Origin: Myxococcales bacterium
GTDB taxonomy: Bacteria; Myxococcota_A; Bradymonadia; Bradymonadales; Bradymonadaceae
Reading direction: 5' to 3'
NCBI GenBank assembly: GCA_007120035.1
Contig: SKON01000062.1
Coordinates: 1-58,150 of the forward strand
DNA length: 58,150 nt
In this document: positions 8,452-17,239 of the stretch, in pieces
How positions within the stretch are numbered: the stretch's first letter is position 1
How the letters are laid out: each line of letters begins with the position of its first letter
Program-made: the position numbers and the translations under genes
Notes under the pieces: model-generated
Seen by the model: the letters and a program-made list of their open reading frames with translations, nothing else
Database searches by the model: none
What the model was told of the DNA's origin: nothing

Positions 8452-9261
8452 GCCTTCCTCTATTCCGTGGAGGGGCACCATCGTGAGGCATTAGAGTTAT
8501 TGAAAGGGGGAGAGTACGAGCAGGGGCAGAGTTTTCGGGTTATGGAGCGCTACGCCTATTCGCTGTCACAACTCGGAGAGTTAGAGGAGGCCGTGACAGT
8601 CACCGAAGAGGCCCTGAAGCTGGTCCAGGAAGGGCAAGGGGCCACGCAGCAGGACCGGGGCACCCTGCACCTGCGGATGGTACGCCTGCTCTACTGGCAG
8701 GGACATCACCAGGAGGCGGTGGCTCATTTGGAAGAGGCCCGGACCTGCTTTCGCTCTTCAGGCTCGCCGGCGGGGCTAGCAGAGGTGGCGAACGCCGAGG
8801 GGGATATCTGCCGGGCCCTGGGAGACCTGCACGGGGCGGAGCGAGCCTACCGAACGGCCCTTCACTTCACTGAGCTAGCGGGGAAGGGGGATGCCCTGGT
8901 GGAGGAGTTTAACCTCCTGATCGTTGGAGTTCTCCTGGGTCGGGACGGGGAGGAGATCGGTCGGCTGGGGGAGAGTATCTGGAAGGATTCGGAGGCCCAG
9001 GGGGGTACGTTCTTGCAGCCCTACATTCGACTGGTGCAGGCGTGGGCGGCAGCGGTCGCCGGGAAGAGAGACCGGATGGAGTACTTCTGGCGAGATGGGC
9101 TGCGCCGTTTCGAGCCCGGGGTCGAGCCTGACGGAGTGTTGTTGGCCGAGGCCATCGGTGATGCTACAGCAGATCAGGGGTGGGATGATTTGGCGACAGC
9201 GGTACGTCGATGGGCCCGAGAAGTATCAGTGCCGAATACTGCCGCCGCGGCCCCGAAGTAG
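8452..9261 (+). pseudogene. TPR C-terminal remainder of the interrupted kinase gene
   Basis: This stretch is in the same reading frame as 5758-8451 and separated from it only by one TGA. Reading through gives ...EEYRTL-stop-AFLYSVEGHHREALELL..., which is continuous TPR-type helix. TPR units follow: YSLSQLGELEEAVTVTEEAL, RLLYWQGHHQEAVAHLEEA, GDICRALGDLHGAERAYRTA. The earliest usable start inside it is GTG 8467, with no ribosome-binding sequence in front (CCTTCCTCTATTCC), so I treat it as the detached end of the kinase rather than a gene of its own. In related kinases this helical region is thought to bind protein partners. Its end lies 28 bases before the msrC start. Confidence 0.7.
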
Positions 9262-9289
9262 ATAGGAACGTTTGGCACTCGAGGAACAC

Positions 9290-9751
9290 GTGACACCTGA
9301 CTACGACGAACTACATTCTCGGATTCGGCACCTGCTGGAAGGGGAGGACGACTGGGTGAGCGCCATGGCGACCGTGGCCTGCGAGCTTCACCACAGCGAT
9401 GACCGATTTCATTGGACCGGGTTCTATCGGGTGGTCTCGGAGAGGATGCTGGCGATCGGTCCCTACCAGGGCAGCCATGGGTGCCTTCGGATCTCCTTTG
9501 ACCGGGGTGTGTGCGGGGCGGCGGCCCGGACCGGTGAGACCCAGCTGGTGGAGGACGTGCATGCCTTCGAGGGGCATATCGCCTGCTCGGTGACGACCCA
9601 ATCGGAGATCGTCGTGCCCGTGAAGGATGAGGAAGGCGAAGTCTTCGCCGTGCTCGACATAGACTCCGACCTGCCGGCCGCGTTCGATGAACGGGACCAG
9701 GAGGGGTTGGAGCGGATCTGTGGATGGTTGGGAGAGCGCTATGGTCGGTGA
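9290..9751 (+). CDS. msrC: Free methionine-(R)-sulfoxide reductase (GAF domain)
   Basis: 153 aa, one GAF domain, the full length of the family. The enzyme reduces free Met-R-sulfoxide in the cytoplasm, with electrons from thioredoxin. The core GPYQG-x-x-GCLRISFDRGVCG, then VEDVHAFEGHIACS, carries Cys65, Cys75 and Cys99; their spacing (10 and 24) is that of the three catalytic/resolving cysteines of E. coli fRMsr (Cys84, 94, 118). GTG 9290 is chosen because GAGGAA lies 3-8 bases before it; a TTG at 9272 is also in frame. The stop overlaps the next gene by 11 bases, so translation of the two is probably coupled. The first 105 bases are duplicated at 5602-5708. Confidence 0.92.
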   Translation: MTPDYDELHSRIRHLLEGEDDWVSAMATVACELHHSDDRFHWTGFYRVVSERMLAIGPYQGSHGCLRISFDRGVCGAAARTGETQLVEDVHAFEGHIACSVTTQSEIVVPVKDEEGEVFAVLDIDSDLPAAFDERDQEGLERICGWLGERYGR

Positions 9752-10841
9752 GTCCTGTCTGCCGGAAGGGTTTCTGGAGGTGCCTTTCGAGATCTACGGG
9801 GAGGATCCCCTGTGGGTTCCCGAGCGGTCTGATCAGGTCGTGGCGAGTTTCTCGCCGAAGAACCCCTGGTTCGAGACGGGGGAGGCGATCGCCAGGGTGA
9901 TCCCAGGAGAGGCGCGGATCGCTGGGTTCTGCAGCCCCGAGACCCGCATCGAGGGGGAACAGGCGGTCTTCTTCGGGTACTTCGAGACCCTGGGGGATCA
10001 GGACGCCGCAGCGGCGCTCCTCGACGAGGTCCGTCGGTGGGGAAAGGAGCGGGGGGCTCGATATATATGCGGGCCGATTAACTTCTCGACCTATGGCACC
10101 TATCGGGTCCGCACGGAGGTCCTCGATGAGGGGACGCCCTTCGTGGGAGAGCCCTACACGCCGCTCTACTTCGCCGAGGTGCTCGCCGAGTTGGGATTGG
10201 AGGCGGTGTCGCCGGCGGTGACCCAGATCTCACCGAACGACACGATGAGGCCGGTGTGGCAGAAGTATCTGCCCCTGGTGGGGCAGCTCGAGGCGAAGGG
10301 GTTTCGGTTCGAGTCGATGACCCCCGAGGTGTGGCTGGGGAACCTCCCGGCGCTGCACGAGATCATCAACCAGATGTTCGGGCAGAACTTCGGGTACTCC
10401 CGGCTCTCCTACGAACTCTTCTGTCGGATGTGCGGGGAGGCCTTCGTGGGTCGCCTCGATCCGAAGGTGAGCCAGGTGGTTTATGGCCCGGACGGCAGCA
10501 TCGTGGCCTTTGACCTGATCGTCCCGCACTACGGTCCGCTGATGGTGCAGGGGGCCGGGGAGGCCCGGCTGGAGCTCGACGCGCTGAGGTATTCGGAACA
10601 CTTCGACGGCCTCAAGGACCACGGCAAGGTGGGGGCGATCCACAAGACCCTGGCGGTGCACCCTGACTATCGGCAGACCCGGGTCTTCGGCGCCATGGTG
10701 TGCAAAGCCTTTGAGGCCGGCGACGGGACCTATGATGAGTGGTACGGGGCCCTGGTGCGAGAGGATAACCCGAGTCGGCGGTTCGCCGACGGGGTGGCCG
10801 TGGACAGCCGGCGGTACGCGCTATTCGGCGCGGCCCTCTGA
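9741..10841 (+). CDS. GNAT-like acyltransferase family protein
   Basis: 366 aa, starting at the ATG that overlaps the end of msrC. The N-terminal half shows the pattern of a large uncharacterised GNAT-related family: 'YGEDPLWVPE', 'FSPKNPWFETGEA', 'FFGYFETLGDQDAA', 'GPINFSTYGTYR'. The C-terminal half contains an acetyl-CoA-site-like segment (IHKTLAVHPDYRQTRVFGAM). A second related fold half is likely, as in other 350-390-residue members. Substrate unknown. Its 3' end overlaps the convergent PEP-synthase-like gene by 21 bases. It is the first gene of the lipid-type island by position, though on the opposite strand from its immediate neighbour. Confidence 0.65.
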   Translation: MVGESCLPEGFLEVPFEIYGEDPLWVPERSDQVVASFSPKNPWFETGEAIARVIPGEARIAGFCSPETRIEGEQAVFFGYFETLGDQDAAAALLDEVRRWGKERGARYICGPINFSTYGTYRVRTEVLDEGTPFVGEPYTPLYFAEVLAELGLEAVSPAVTQISPNDTMRPVWQKYLPLVGQLEAKGFRFESMTPEVWLGNLPALHEIINQMFGQNFGYSRLSYELFCRMCGEAFVGRLDPKVSQVVYGPDGSIVAFDLIVPHYGPLMVQGAGEARLELDALRYSEHFDGLKDHGKVGAIHKTLAVHPDYRQTRVFGAMVCKAFEAGDGTYDEWYGALVREDNPSRRFADGVAVDSRRYALFGAAL

Positions 10842-13505
10842 GATGTCGTCTGGCGCCTGATGGCGACGGATCGTGCCGGCGGCGCCGTCGAGGGTGACTA
10901 CCTCGCCATCTTCCACGGTCTTCAGGAGGCCCGGGACGCCGACCACAGCGGGGATCCCCAGCTCCCGAGCGACGACGGCGGAGTGGGAGAGGGTGCTGCC
11001 TCGCTCGACGAGGATTCCAGCTGCCGCCGGAAAGAGAGGAGCCCAGCCCGGGTCGGTGCGGAGTGTGGTCAGGATGCGGCCCTCCATCTCGAGGTTGTCT
11101 TCGGGGCTCATCACCACCCGTAGCGGGGCCTCCACGGTGCCCGGGTAACAGCCCGTGCCGTGCAGGAGGTCTCCGGTCTGGGCCGGGGCTTCCTCAAAGG
11201 GAGGGGCGTAGGCGTTGCCGTGGTAGACGGGGCCGACGGTCTCGAAGTGGTGGGGGAGATCCTGGGTCTCGTACCGGGCGAACTCGGCCTTGCGGGCGGC
11301 GACCAGGGGAGGGAAGTCCGCCGTGACGGCCCGGCCTTCGTGGTAGGCGAGGACCTCTTCGGTGGTGAGGTAGAAGATGTCTCGGGGGGCGTCGAGGCGG
11401 CCGGCCTCATGCAGACGGGCGCCGATGGCCCGGTAGGCGTCGCGGTAGAGGCCGAACATCCGGGTTCGGGCCAGGCGCAGGTTCTCCCGGTTCTTCACGG
11501 CTGTCCGGGCGGTGGCGATCACCTTGCGGGCCTTGCCCCGCTTCAGTGACGAGAGGCGGTCGAAGAGCGCGGCCTCGGCGGCGGCCCGGATCTCCTGCTC
11601 CGTGCGGGAGAGATGCTCCGGGTCGAGGTCGGGGCGAGCCAGGTAGTTGCGGAGCACCCGGACCACGAAGGTGACGTCTTCTCGGGCCGTGACGGTCTCC
11701 AGCTTGAGCTCGCCGATGACCCGGTCCCCGTATCGCTCGATGTAGTCGTCGAGGGAGGCCGCGAAGTCGGGAAATTCCCGCCGGACCTGCCGGAGGGACT
11801 CCTCGGCGGGGTCGGTCTGCAGCAGGGAGACCAGGTCGGGGTGGTCCTGGGCCTGCTGGGAGAGGCGCATCAGGAACCGGGTGGGCTCGATGGACTCGAT
11901 GCCCTCTTCGCCGCAGAGGAGGTTATTGGCGACCTCCTGGTGGTTGGGGACCCCGGCGGCCTCCACGAGACGGCGCAGGCGGCCCATGCTCATCATCACG
12001 TAGAAGTCGTTGATGATCGGCGTGGACCAGTTCTCGAGCATCTCTCGACGGAGCTGTTCGAGGATGCTCATGAGCTCCGAGAAGGAGGCGTCGGGGAACC
12101 TGGACCGGTCTACCCGTTGGTAGGCGGCGTCGAAGTCGGCCAGGAATTGGGGGACGTCCCGGGGGAGGGAACGAAACCGCAAGAGGAGGGACGCGAAGGC
12201 TCGGAGCACCCGGGGCAACCGTTTGAGCTTTTCGCCGGTGGTGAGCACCTGGTCTTCGACGAAGTCCACGGGGACGTCGAGGCCCATCATGGCCTCCATG
12301 TCCTCCTTGTTCTGGCCGAAGGAAGGCAGGAGCAAGAGCCCCCGGTACCAGTTGTTGATGTTGTAATAGACTCGCCCCCGGACCAGACCGAGCATGTTTC
12401 GGAGCATGTCGTCGTGGTCGGCGATCACGTCGCTGGGGATCCGCAGGGCCCGCATAGTCTGCTCGTAGACGCTGGCGTAGGCGGCCTGGGCGAAGGAGAA
12501 GGTCAGGGGCGTGGTGACCCCGCAGTAGCTCTCCTGGATGTTGCTGTTGTTGAAGACCACCCGAGGGCCGTCGACGTTGGGTGGGTCGGCGAGGGCTGTG
12601 ATGGGGCGAGTCTGGAGAAAGACCAGGTCGTCTCCCCGGAGGGTCCACTCGATGTCCTGAGGCGCGCCGAGGTGGTCGGCGACGCGGCGGGCCGCCGTGG
12701 CGAGCTGCCGGGCTTGCTCGCTCGAGAGACAAGCCGCGTGGCGGCGATCCTCGGAGGTGATCTCCTCGGTGATGGAGCCGCCCCGGGATACGATGGAGAG
12801 ATCCTTGTCGGCGATGAGGGTCTCGACCTGGCCGTCGGCGTCGACGGTGAACTCGTCGACGTTGCACCGGCCGCTGACGACCCCTTCGGCCAAACCCCAG
12901 GTGGCGTGGATCAAGGTGTGGTCTCTGCGACCCGTGACGGGGTGGGCCGTGAAGGCTACGCCGGAGACATCGCCTTCGACCATGGTCTGCACGATCACGG
13001 CGACCCGAGGGAGGTCGATGGCGAGCCCGAGAGCCCTCGCCCGGCGGCGGCGATACGCGGTGGCGTGGGCCGAGAACGCCGAGGCCCAGCAGCCCTTGAG
13101 GGCGTCTTCCAGGGCGTCGTCGTCCTCCACGGAGAGGAAGGACTTCAACTGTCCGGCGAAGGAGAACTCCCGGGAGTCCTCGCCGACCATGGAGCTCCGA
13201 ACTGCCAGTGGCGCGTCTCCCAGGGTCTCGCGGGCCGCTCGCAGGGCCTCGCGGAGCTCGGGAGAGACTTCGGCGTCGGTGATGGCCTCGGCGACGGCGG
13301 CTGGGGGCACCTCGTCGAGGAGGACGGCCCGCAACAGACCCGCGCGATCCAGGTGCTCGACCATGGCCGATGAGGAGACCACCACGAAGGGGGGGACCTC
13401 CACGTCGCCGAGGCCCACCAGGTGGGTCAGTCCCCGGGACTTTCCGCCCACGAGCTCGTCGTCGGCGACGGCGGCCTCGGAAGCGGTGAGGATCAGACCC
13501 GTCAC
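10821..13505 (-). CDS. PEP synthase / pyruvate phosphate dikinase-like phosphotransferase
   Basis: 894 aa. It has an ATP-grasp nucleotide-binding region (GGKSRGLTHL near the N-terminus; LAVRSSMVGEDSREFSFAGQ; QTMVEGDVSGVAFTAHPVTG; DIEWTLRGDDLVFLQTRPI) and, at the C-terminus, the swivelling phosphohistidine domain (GSTLSHSAVVARELGIPAVV, catalytic His841). The helical middle domain (NNSNIQESYCGVTTPLTFSF) is unlike the PEP/pyruvate barrel, so, as in rifampin phosphotransferase, the His may pass a phosphoryl group to another acceptor. Start is GTG 13505: its GTGA overlaps the stop of the UbiA-like gene, a sign of translational coupling. An ATP-driven dikinase acting on a small organic acceptor is the inference. 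Confidence 0.8.
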   Translation of the reverse strand: MTGLILTASEAAVADDELVGGKSRGLTHLVGLGDVEVPPFVVVSSSAMVEHLDRAGLLRAVLLDEVPPAAVAEAITDAEVSPELREALRAARETLGDAPLAVRSSMVGEDSREFSFAGQLKSFLSVEDDDALEDALKGCWASAFSAHATAYRRRRARALGLAIDLPRVAVIVQTMVEGDVSGVAFTAHPVTGRRDHTLIHATWGLAEGVVSGRCNVDEFTVDADGQVETLIADKDLSIVSRGGSITEEITSEDRRHAACLSSEQARQLATAARRVADHLGAPQDIEWTLRGDDLVFLQTRPITALADPPNVDGPRVVFNNSNIQESYCGVTTPLTFSFAQAAYASVYEQTMRALRIPSDVIADHDDMLRNMLGLVRGRVYYNINNWYRGLLLLPSFGQNKEDMEAMMGLDVPVDFVEDQVLTTGEKLKRLPRVLRAFASLLLRFRSLPRDVPQFLADFDAAYQRVDRSRFPDASFSELMSILEQLRREMLENWSTPIINDFYVMMSMGRLRRLVEAAGVPNHQEVANNLLCGEEGIESIEPTRFLMRLSQQAQDHPDLVSLLQTDPAEESLRQVRREFPDFAASLDDYIERYGDRVIGELKLETVTAREDVTFVVRVLRNYLARPDLDPEHLSRTEQEIRAAAEAALFDRLSSLKRGKARKVIATARTAVKNRENLRLARTRMFGLYRDAYRAIGARLHEAGRLDAPRDIFYLTTEEVLAYHEGRAVTADFPPLVAARKAEFARYETQDLPHHFETVGPVYHGNAYAPPFEEAPAQTGDLLHGTGCYPGTVEAPLRVVMSPEDNLEMEGRILTTLRTDPGWAPLFPAAAGILVERGSTLSHSAVVARELGIPAVVGVPGLLKTVEDGEVVTLDGAAGTIRRHQAPDDISEGRAE

Positions 13506-14452
13506 AGCGTCACCCCCCGATGTACGAGGACGGCGACGATAGTCACCACGTAGCCCCCGAGCATGGCGAGGCTCACCATGCCCTCGGTGAGCTTGCGGGA
13601 CTTCGGCGACGGGGTGTTTCGAAACTTGAAGAGGGCGATGGCCGGCAGGGCCAAGAGAGCTCCCAGGGACGCGATCCACGGGATCGAGGGCAACTCGGCG
13701 AAGATCCACTGGAGGAGAAAGAAGAGCATGGTCATCGAGCCCGTCAGGAGGAGCACGATGGTCACGGGGGCCCCGGTGAGGCCCAGGCTCTTGGTGTAGG
13801 AGTCCACCTCATCGCGCTCCTCTTCGGGGGCCCGGAGCTTACGGGTGACCTCGAAGGAGGCGCCGGAGAAGAACGCCAGGGCCGCCAGGAACCCGGCCTC
13901 CACCGGCAGGGATTCACCTCCGGCGCCCATCTGGGCCATCCAGAGGATCGCCAGGGGCATGATCAGCATATGGCTGAAGGCGTAGAGGACCAGCCGCTGG
14001 CTGAGCCACTCTCGAACAAAGAACTCCTTGGCCATCAGCAGGGCGTACCCGAAGACAGCGAGCCACCAGAAGGTGATCGGCCCCAGGCCGCCGTCGAGGA
14101 GCAGAGAGCCCCCGAGCTGGGCGGCGATGGCCAGGCCGCCGGCGATCTTCAGGTGGGTCAGGGTGATCAATCCCCGTTGGAGGACCCGGTCGGGGTAGTT
14201 CACGCAGTCTTCGGCGTAGTCCTTATGCTCGTCGAAGACCCGGAGCATGAAGAAGAACCCCCACACGGGGAGGAAGGCGGCGATGTCCTGCCATCCCAGC
14301 GGGATCGACCCTTCGTAGGCCCCGACACGGCCCACCAGGAGGGCCGTGGCGTAGAGGCTGAAGAAGAGGAGAGCGTGGGAGAAGGGGAAGCGCTCGTTCA
14401 TCCAGGCCAGGAATCGGCTGGGAAAGGGGCTATTCATCGTCACGGTGCTCAT
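13502..14452 (-). CDS. UbiA-family prenyltransferase
   Basis: 316 aa, about eight membrane helices. UbiA enzymes attach prenyl diphosphates to aromatic, sugar or glycerol acceptors in the inner membrane. The first Asp-rich motif is FDEHKDYAEDCVNYPDR (about residues 73-89), in the position of the usual N-D-x-x-D; the second acidic loop is 'RAPEEERDEVDSYTKSLG' (about 217-235). The ATG 14452 is preferred because GGAGGG lies about 9 bases upstream. It is coupled to the PEP-synthase-like gene through a GTGA overlap and is divergent from the AMP ligase, 49 bases away. Both Asp motifs are unorthodox but acidic residues are present. Substrates unknown; with HMG-CoA reductase nearby, an isoprenoid donor is a natural guess. 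Confidence 0.8.
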   Translation of the reverse strand: MSTVTMNSPFPSRFLAWMNERFPFSHALLFFSLYATALLVGRVGAYEGSIPLGWQDIAAFLPVWGFFFMLRVFDEHKDYAEDCVNYPDRVLQRGLITLTHLKIAGGLAIAAQLGGSLLLDGGLGPITFWWLAVFGYALLMAKEFFVREWLSQRLVLYAFSHMLIMPLAILWMAQMGAGGESLPVEAGFLAALAFFSGASFEVTRKLRAPEEERDEVDSYTKSLGLTGAPVTIVLLLTGSMTMLFFLLQWIFAELPSIPWIASLGALLALPAIALFKFRNTPSPKSRKLTEGMVSLAMLGGYVVTIVAVLVHRGVTL

Positions 14453-14480
14453 ATAGTCTCGCCCTCCGAAAGGAAGTCCT

Positions 14481-14495
14481 ATGCCCATGTCCTAA
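14481..14495 (+). other. Possible 4-codon leader mini-ORF before the AMP ligase
   Basis: AAAGGAAG ends about 4 bases before ATGCCCATGTCCTAA (Met-Pro-Met-Ser-stop). The AMP-ligase ATG follows 6 bases later. The good ribosome-binding site serves this mini-ORF better than the gene itself, so reinitiation may set ligase expression. Confidence 0.35.
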
Positions 14496-14501
14496 ACCGT
14501 C

Positions 14502-16124
14502 ATGACCCGAAAGCCAAGGCCGCCACACAACAACCTGGCCGGGGTGATCCTCGACCGAGCGGCCCGAGTACCCGACCAGCTGGCCCTTGAGATTCCCTTG
14601 AAGTGGGATCCTACGGGGATCCACGAGGTGCAGTCCCGGACCTATTCGGAGCTCGCCATCGAGATCGCCGAGGTCCAGGCCGGGCTGCGGGAGGTGGGGC
14701 TGAAGCGGGGTGATCGGGTCGTGGTGATGTTCGGGGTGCAGGTGGAGCTCTACGCGCTGGTGCTGGCCCTGATGGCGTCGGGGATGACCGCCGTGTTGAT
14801 CGACTCCGGGATGGGGAAGAAGGGGGTGATTCAAGCCCTGCGGATGTCTCGGGCGAAGGCCATCGTCAGCCTGGGGAGGGTGCTGCGGTTGTGGCCGGTG
14901 ATCCCGAATCTGTGGCCCTTGAAGCGGTTCGCTGTGGACGGCCGCCGTTGGGGGGTGCGCTCCTTTGAGGCGTTGCGGGGTGCGGCCTCGGAGCCTGACG
15001 TGGAGGCCTTACCCGAGGAGTACTCGGCGCTGATCACCTACACCTCGGGGACGACGGGGATCCCGAAGGGCTCGGATCGGACCCATGATATCCTGATCGA
15101 GCAGCACAGGGCTCTCTCGGAACACTTCCCGTCGAACCCCGGGGAGGTGGATATGCCCTGCTTCCCAGTGGTGCCCCTGCATAACCTGGCCGACGGGGTG
15201 ACCACCGTGATGCCCGCCGTGGACTATGGGGCGCCGGCGACGGTGGCGCCTCATCTGGTGGTGGAGCACGCTCGGGCGGCCGGGGTGACGCGGTTTCTGG
15301 GGGCCCCGGCGTACCTGGCGAAGATCGGCGACCACCTCTTGGAGCGGGGGGAGAGCCTCGACGAGGTGCGAGCCCTGATCTGCGGGGGGGCTCCGACGCC
15401 CCGGAAGCTCTGCGCCCAGATGAGAGAAACCTTCCCCAACGCCGAGCGGACGATCATCTACGGTTCGACGGAAGCGGAGCCCATCGCCAGCGTCTCCATG
15501 GACGAGTTCTTGGAGACACCGGGAGAGGGTTATCTCGTCGGATCCCTGGCGGAGGCGGCCTCCGTGACGCTCGTGAACCTCCCAGACGAACCGGACCTCA
15601 CCGGGGAGGGGCCCGGAGCCTACGGGGTGGCCGCCGGCGAGGTCGGTGAGATCCTGGTCAGCGGGGCCCATGTGCTGCGGCGATATGTCGACAACCCGGA
15701 GGCGACGAAGAAGACCAAGCTCCCCGGCCCTGACGGAGTGATCTGGCACAGGACTGGCGATCTGGCCCGGTGGGACGATCAGGGCCGCCTCTGGTTGGTG
15801 GGGCGGCTGGAGAACGTGGTCCAGATCAACGGCGAGAGGATCTATCCCTTTACGGTGGAGGTAGAGGTCAGAGATCTGCCCGGGGTGGAGTGTTGTGCCC
15901 TGATTGAGGAGCCCGACGGGGACGGTGGGTTGCTCTGCTTCACTCCGATCCCGGGAGCCGACGGGGAGGAGGTCAAAGCGATGATTGAAGAGTGGGTCGC
16001 GGCCGCCGGGTTGGTCAACATTTCTGCGCTTCCCGTGAAGAAAATTCCCGTCGACCCCCGTCATAACTCCAAAGTGAACCGACGCGAACTTCAACGGATC
16101 AGCGAGAGCGATGAAACCGGATGA
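14502..16124 (+). CDS. AMP-forming acyl/aryl ligase (OleC-like fatty acyl ligase family)
   Basis: 540 aa. Adenylate-forming enzymes activate a carboxylate with ATP. The A3 motif is TYTSGTTGIPKG (about 179-190), A5 is YGSTEAEP, A7-A8 is WHRTGDLARWDDQGRLWLVGR. The C-terminal PVDPRHNSKVNRREL strongly recalls the 'PVDxRHNxKxxR' end of OleC/beta-lactone-synthetase-type fatty acyl ligases and carries the expected A10 Lys. No carrier protein or ole partners are in the window, so the product (acyl-CoA, acyl-adenylate or lactone) cannot be settled. The next gene starts within its last 14 bases, so the two are translated together. It reads away from the UbiA-like gene from a shared 49-base promoter region. 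Confidence 0.8.
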   Translation: MTRKPRPPHNNLAGVILDRAARVPDQLALEIPLKWDPTGIHEVQSRTYSELAIEIAEVQAGLREVGLKRGDRVVVMFGVQVELYALVLALMASGMTAVLIDSGMGKKGVIQALRMSRAKAIVSLGRVLRLWPVIPNLWPLKRFAVDGRRWGVRSFEALRGAASEPDVEALPEEYSALITYTSGTTGIPKGSDRTHDILIEQHRALSEHFPSNPGEVDMPCFPVVPLHNLADGVTTVMPAVDYGAPATVAPHLVVEHARAAGVTRFLGAPAYLAKIGDHLLERGESLDEVRALICGGAPTPRKLCAQMRETFPNAERTIIYGSTEAEPIASVSMDEFLETPGEGYLVGSLAEAASVTLVNLPDEPDLTGEGPGAYGVAAGEVGEILVSGAHVLRRYVDNPEATKKTKLPGPDGVIWHRTGDLARWDDQGRLWLVGRLENVVQINGERIYPFTVEVEVRDLPGVECCALIEEPDGDGGLLCFTPIPGADGEEVKAMIEEWVAAAGLVNISALPVKKIPVDPRHNSKVNRRELQRISESDETG

Positions 16125-17238
16125 CGAACACCAGCATAATCCACTGCGCAGTGAGGTCGCTCAGGCGATGAGCCTGGACCTGGTGCGGTATTCCGAGGTG
16201 TGGGAAGACCACCAGATCTTGTCGGAGGCCCTGGCGGTCGACGGCGGTGACCATGTCCTCTCCATCGCCAGCGGGGGATGCAACGTCTTTGCCCTCCTCT
16301 TGGACGAGCCGGAGCGGATCACGGCGATCGATATGAACCCCGCGCAGATCGCGCTCTTAGAGCTGAAGATCGCCGGGATCGAGGAGCTGGAGTATGAGGA
16401 CTTTCTGGTGCTCGTCGGCCACCAGGCCGGCGACGCCGTCGAGGTCTACGGGCAGATCCGCGGGGGCCTGACGCCGTCGACCCGCCGGTTCTGGGACGAC
16501 CGGCCGGGGGACCTCGAGGATGGGGTCTACCGGTGCGGACGGCTGGATCGATTCTTCCGAGGGTTTCAGGACGATCACCTGCCCAGGTATTGGGACGAGA
16601 GCCTTTTGAAGGAGCTCCTCAGCGCAGAGAGCCTGGACGACCAGGCGGAGATCTTCGAGGAGCGAGGGTTCACCGAGGCGTTTCAGGATGCCTTCACGTC
16701 CTACTTCAGTCGGGAGCGGCTGGCGGCGGAGGGGAGGGACCCGGCGCAGTTCAAGTACGTGACCGGGACCGTAGGAGAGACCTTTCTGAGCCGGTTTCGT
16801 CGGGTCTGCACGGCGCTCCCCCTGAAGGGTAACTTCTATGTGGAGCGGTTTTTGGCCGGCCAGGTTCGGGACCTGCGAGGGGGACCGCTCTACGTGCGTC
16901 GAGAGCATTTCGAGCGCCTCCGAGGGCTGACGGACCGCGTGGAGTTGGTCTGCGAGGAGCTCGAGGTCCATCTGGAGCGGGCGCCGTCGGGGACCTACAG
17001 CAAGGCGAACCTCTCCGATGTCTTTGAGTATATGTCCGTGGACGCGTCGGATCAGCTCTTCGGTGTGCTCGGGGATCGGATGCGGACGGGGGGACGGCTG
17101 GCCTACTGGAATCTCCTCGTGGAGCGGCGGCCCCCGACCGGGGCGGGATGGACCTATGAACGAGAGCTCTCGGAGGAGCTCTTTCAGCGGGACCGAGCCT
17201 GGTTCTACGGTGGGTTCTTCGTAGAAGAGCGGAGGTGA
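16111..17238 (+). CDS. BtaA-like (DUF3419) aminocarboxypropyl transferase
   Basis: 375 aa. DUF3419 includes BtaA, which moves the 3-amino-3-carboxypropyl group of S-adenosylmethionine to diacylglycerol in betaine-lipid synthesis. Signature segments: 'YSEVWEDHQILSEAL' (about 28-42) and the SAM site 'VLSIASGGCNVFALLL' followed by 'ITAIDMNPAQIALLELK' (about 48-86). The C-terminal half carries 'YSKANLSDVFEYM', typical of the family. No BtaB-type N-methyltransferase lies next to it, so the final head group may differ from DGTS. It overlaps the AMP ligase by 14 bases and is followed after one base by the RND exporter, giving a tightly coupled three-gene unit. Confidence 0.85.
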   Translation: MKPDDEHQHNPLRSEVAQAMSLDLVRYSEVWEDHQILSEALAVDGGDHVLSIASGGCNVFALLLDEPERITAIDMNPAQIALLELKIAGIEELEYEDFLVLVGHQAGDAVEVYGQIRGGLTPSTRRFWDDRPGDLEDGVYRCGRLDRFFRGFQDDHLPRYWDESLLKELLSAESLDDQAEIFEERGFTEAFQDAFTSYFSRERLAAEGRDPAQFKYVTGTVGETFLSRFRRVCTALPLKGNFYVERFLAGQVRDLRGGPLYVRREHFERLRGLTDRVELVCEELEVHLERAPSGTYSKANLSDVFEYMSVDASDQLFGVLGDRMRTGGRLAYWNLLVERRPPTGAGWTYERELSEELFQRDRAWFYGGFFVEERR

Positions 17239-17239
17239 G

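Noticed and set aside
8467-9261. TPR frame as an independent gene starting at GTG 8467
   Set aside because: Same frame as the kinase, no ribosome-binding site, and TPR sequence continues across the TGA.
10821-13505. Rifampin phosphotransferase
   Set aside because: Domain order is compatible but the middle domain cannot be shown to match; PEP-synthase-like is the safer name.
14502-16124. oleABCD olefin cluster
   Set aside because: Ligase end resembles OleC, but no OleA thiolase, OleB hydrolase or OleD reductase is adjacent.
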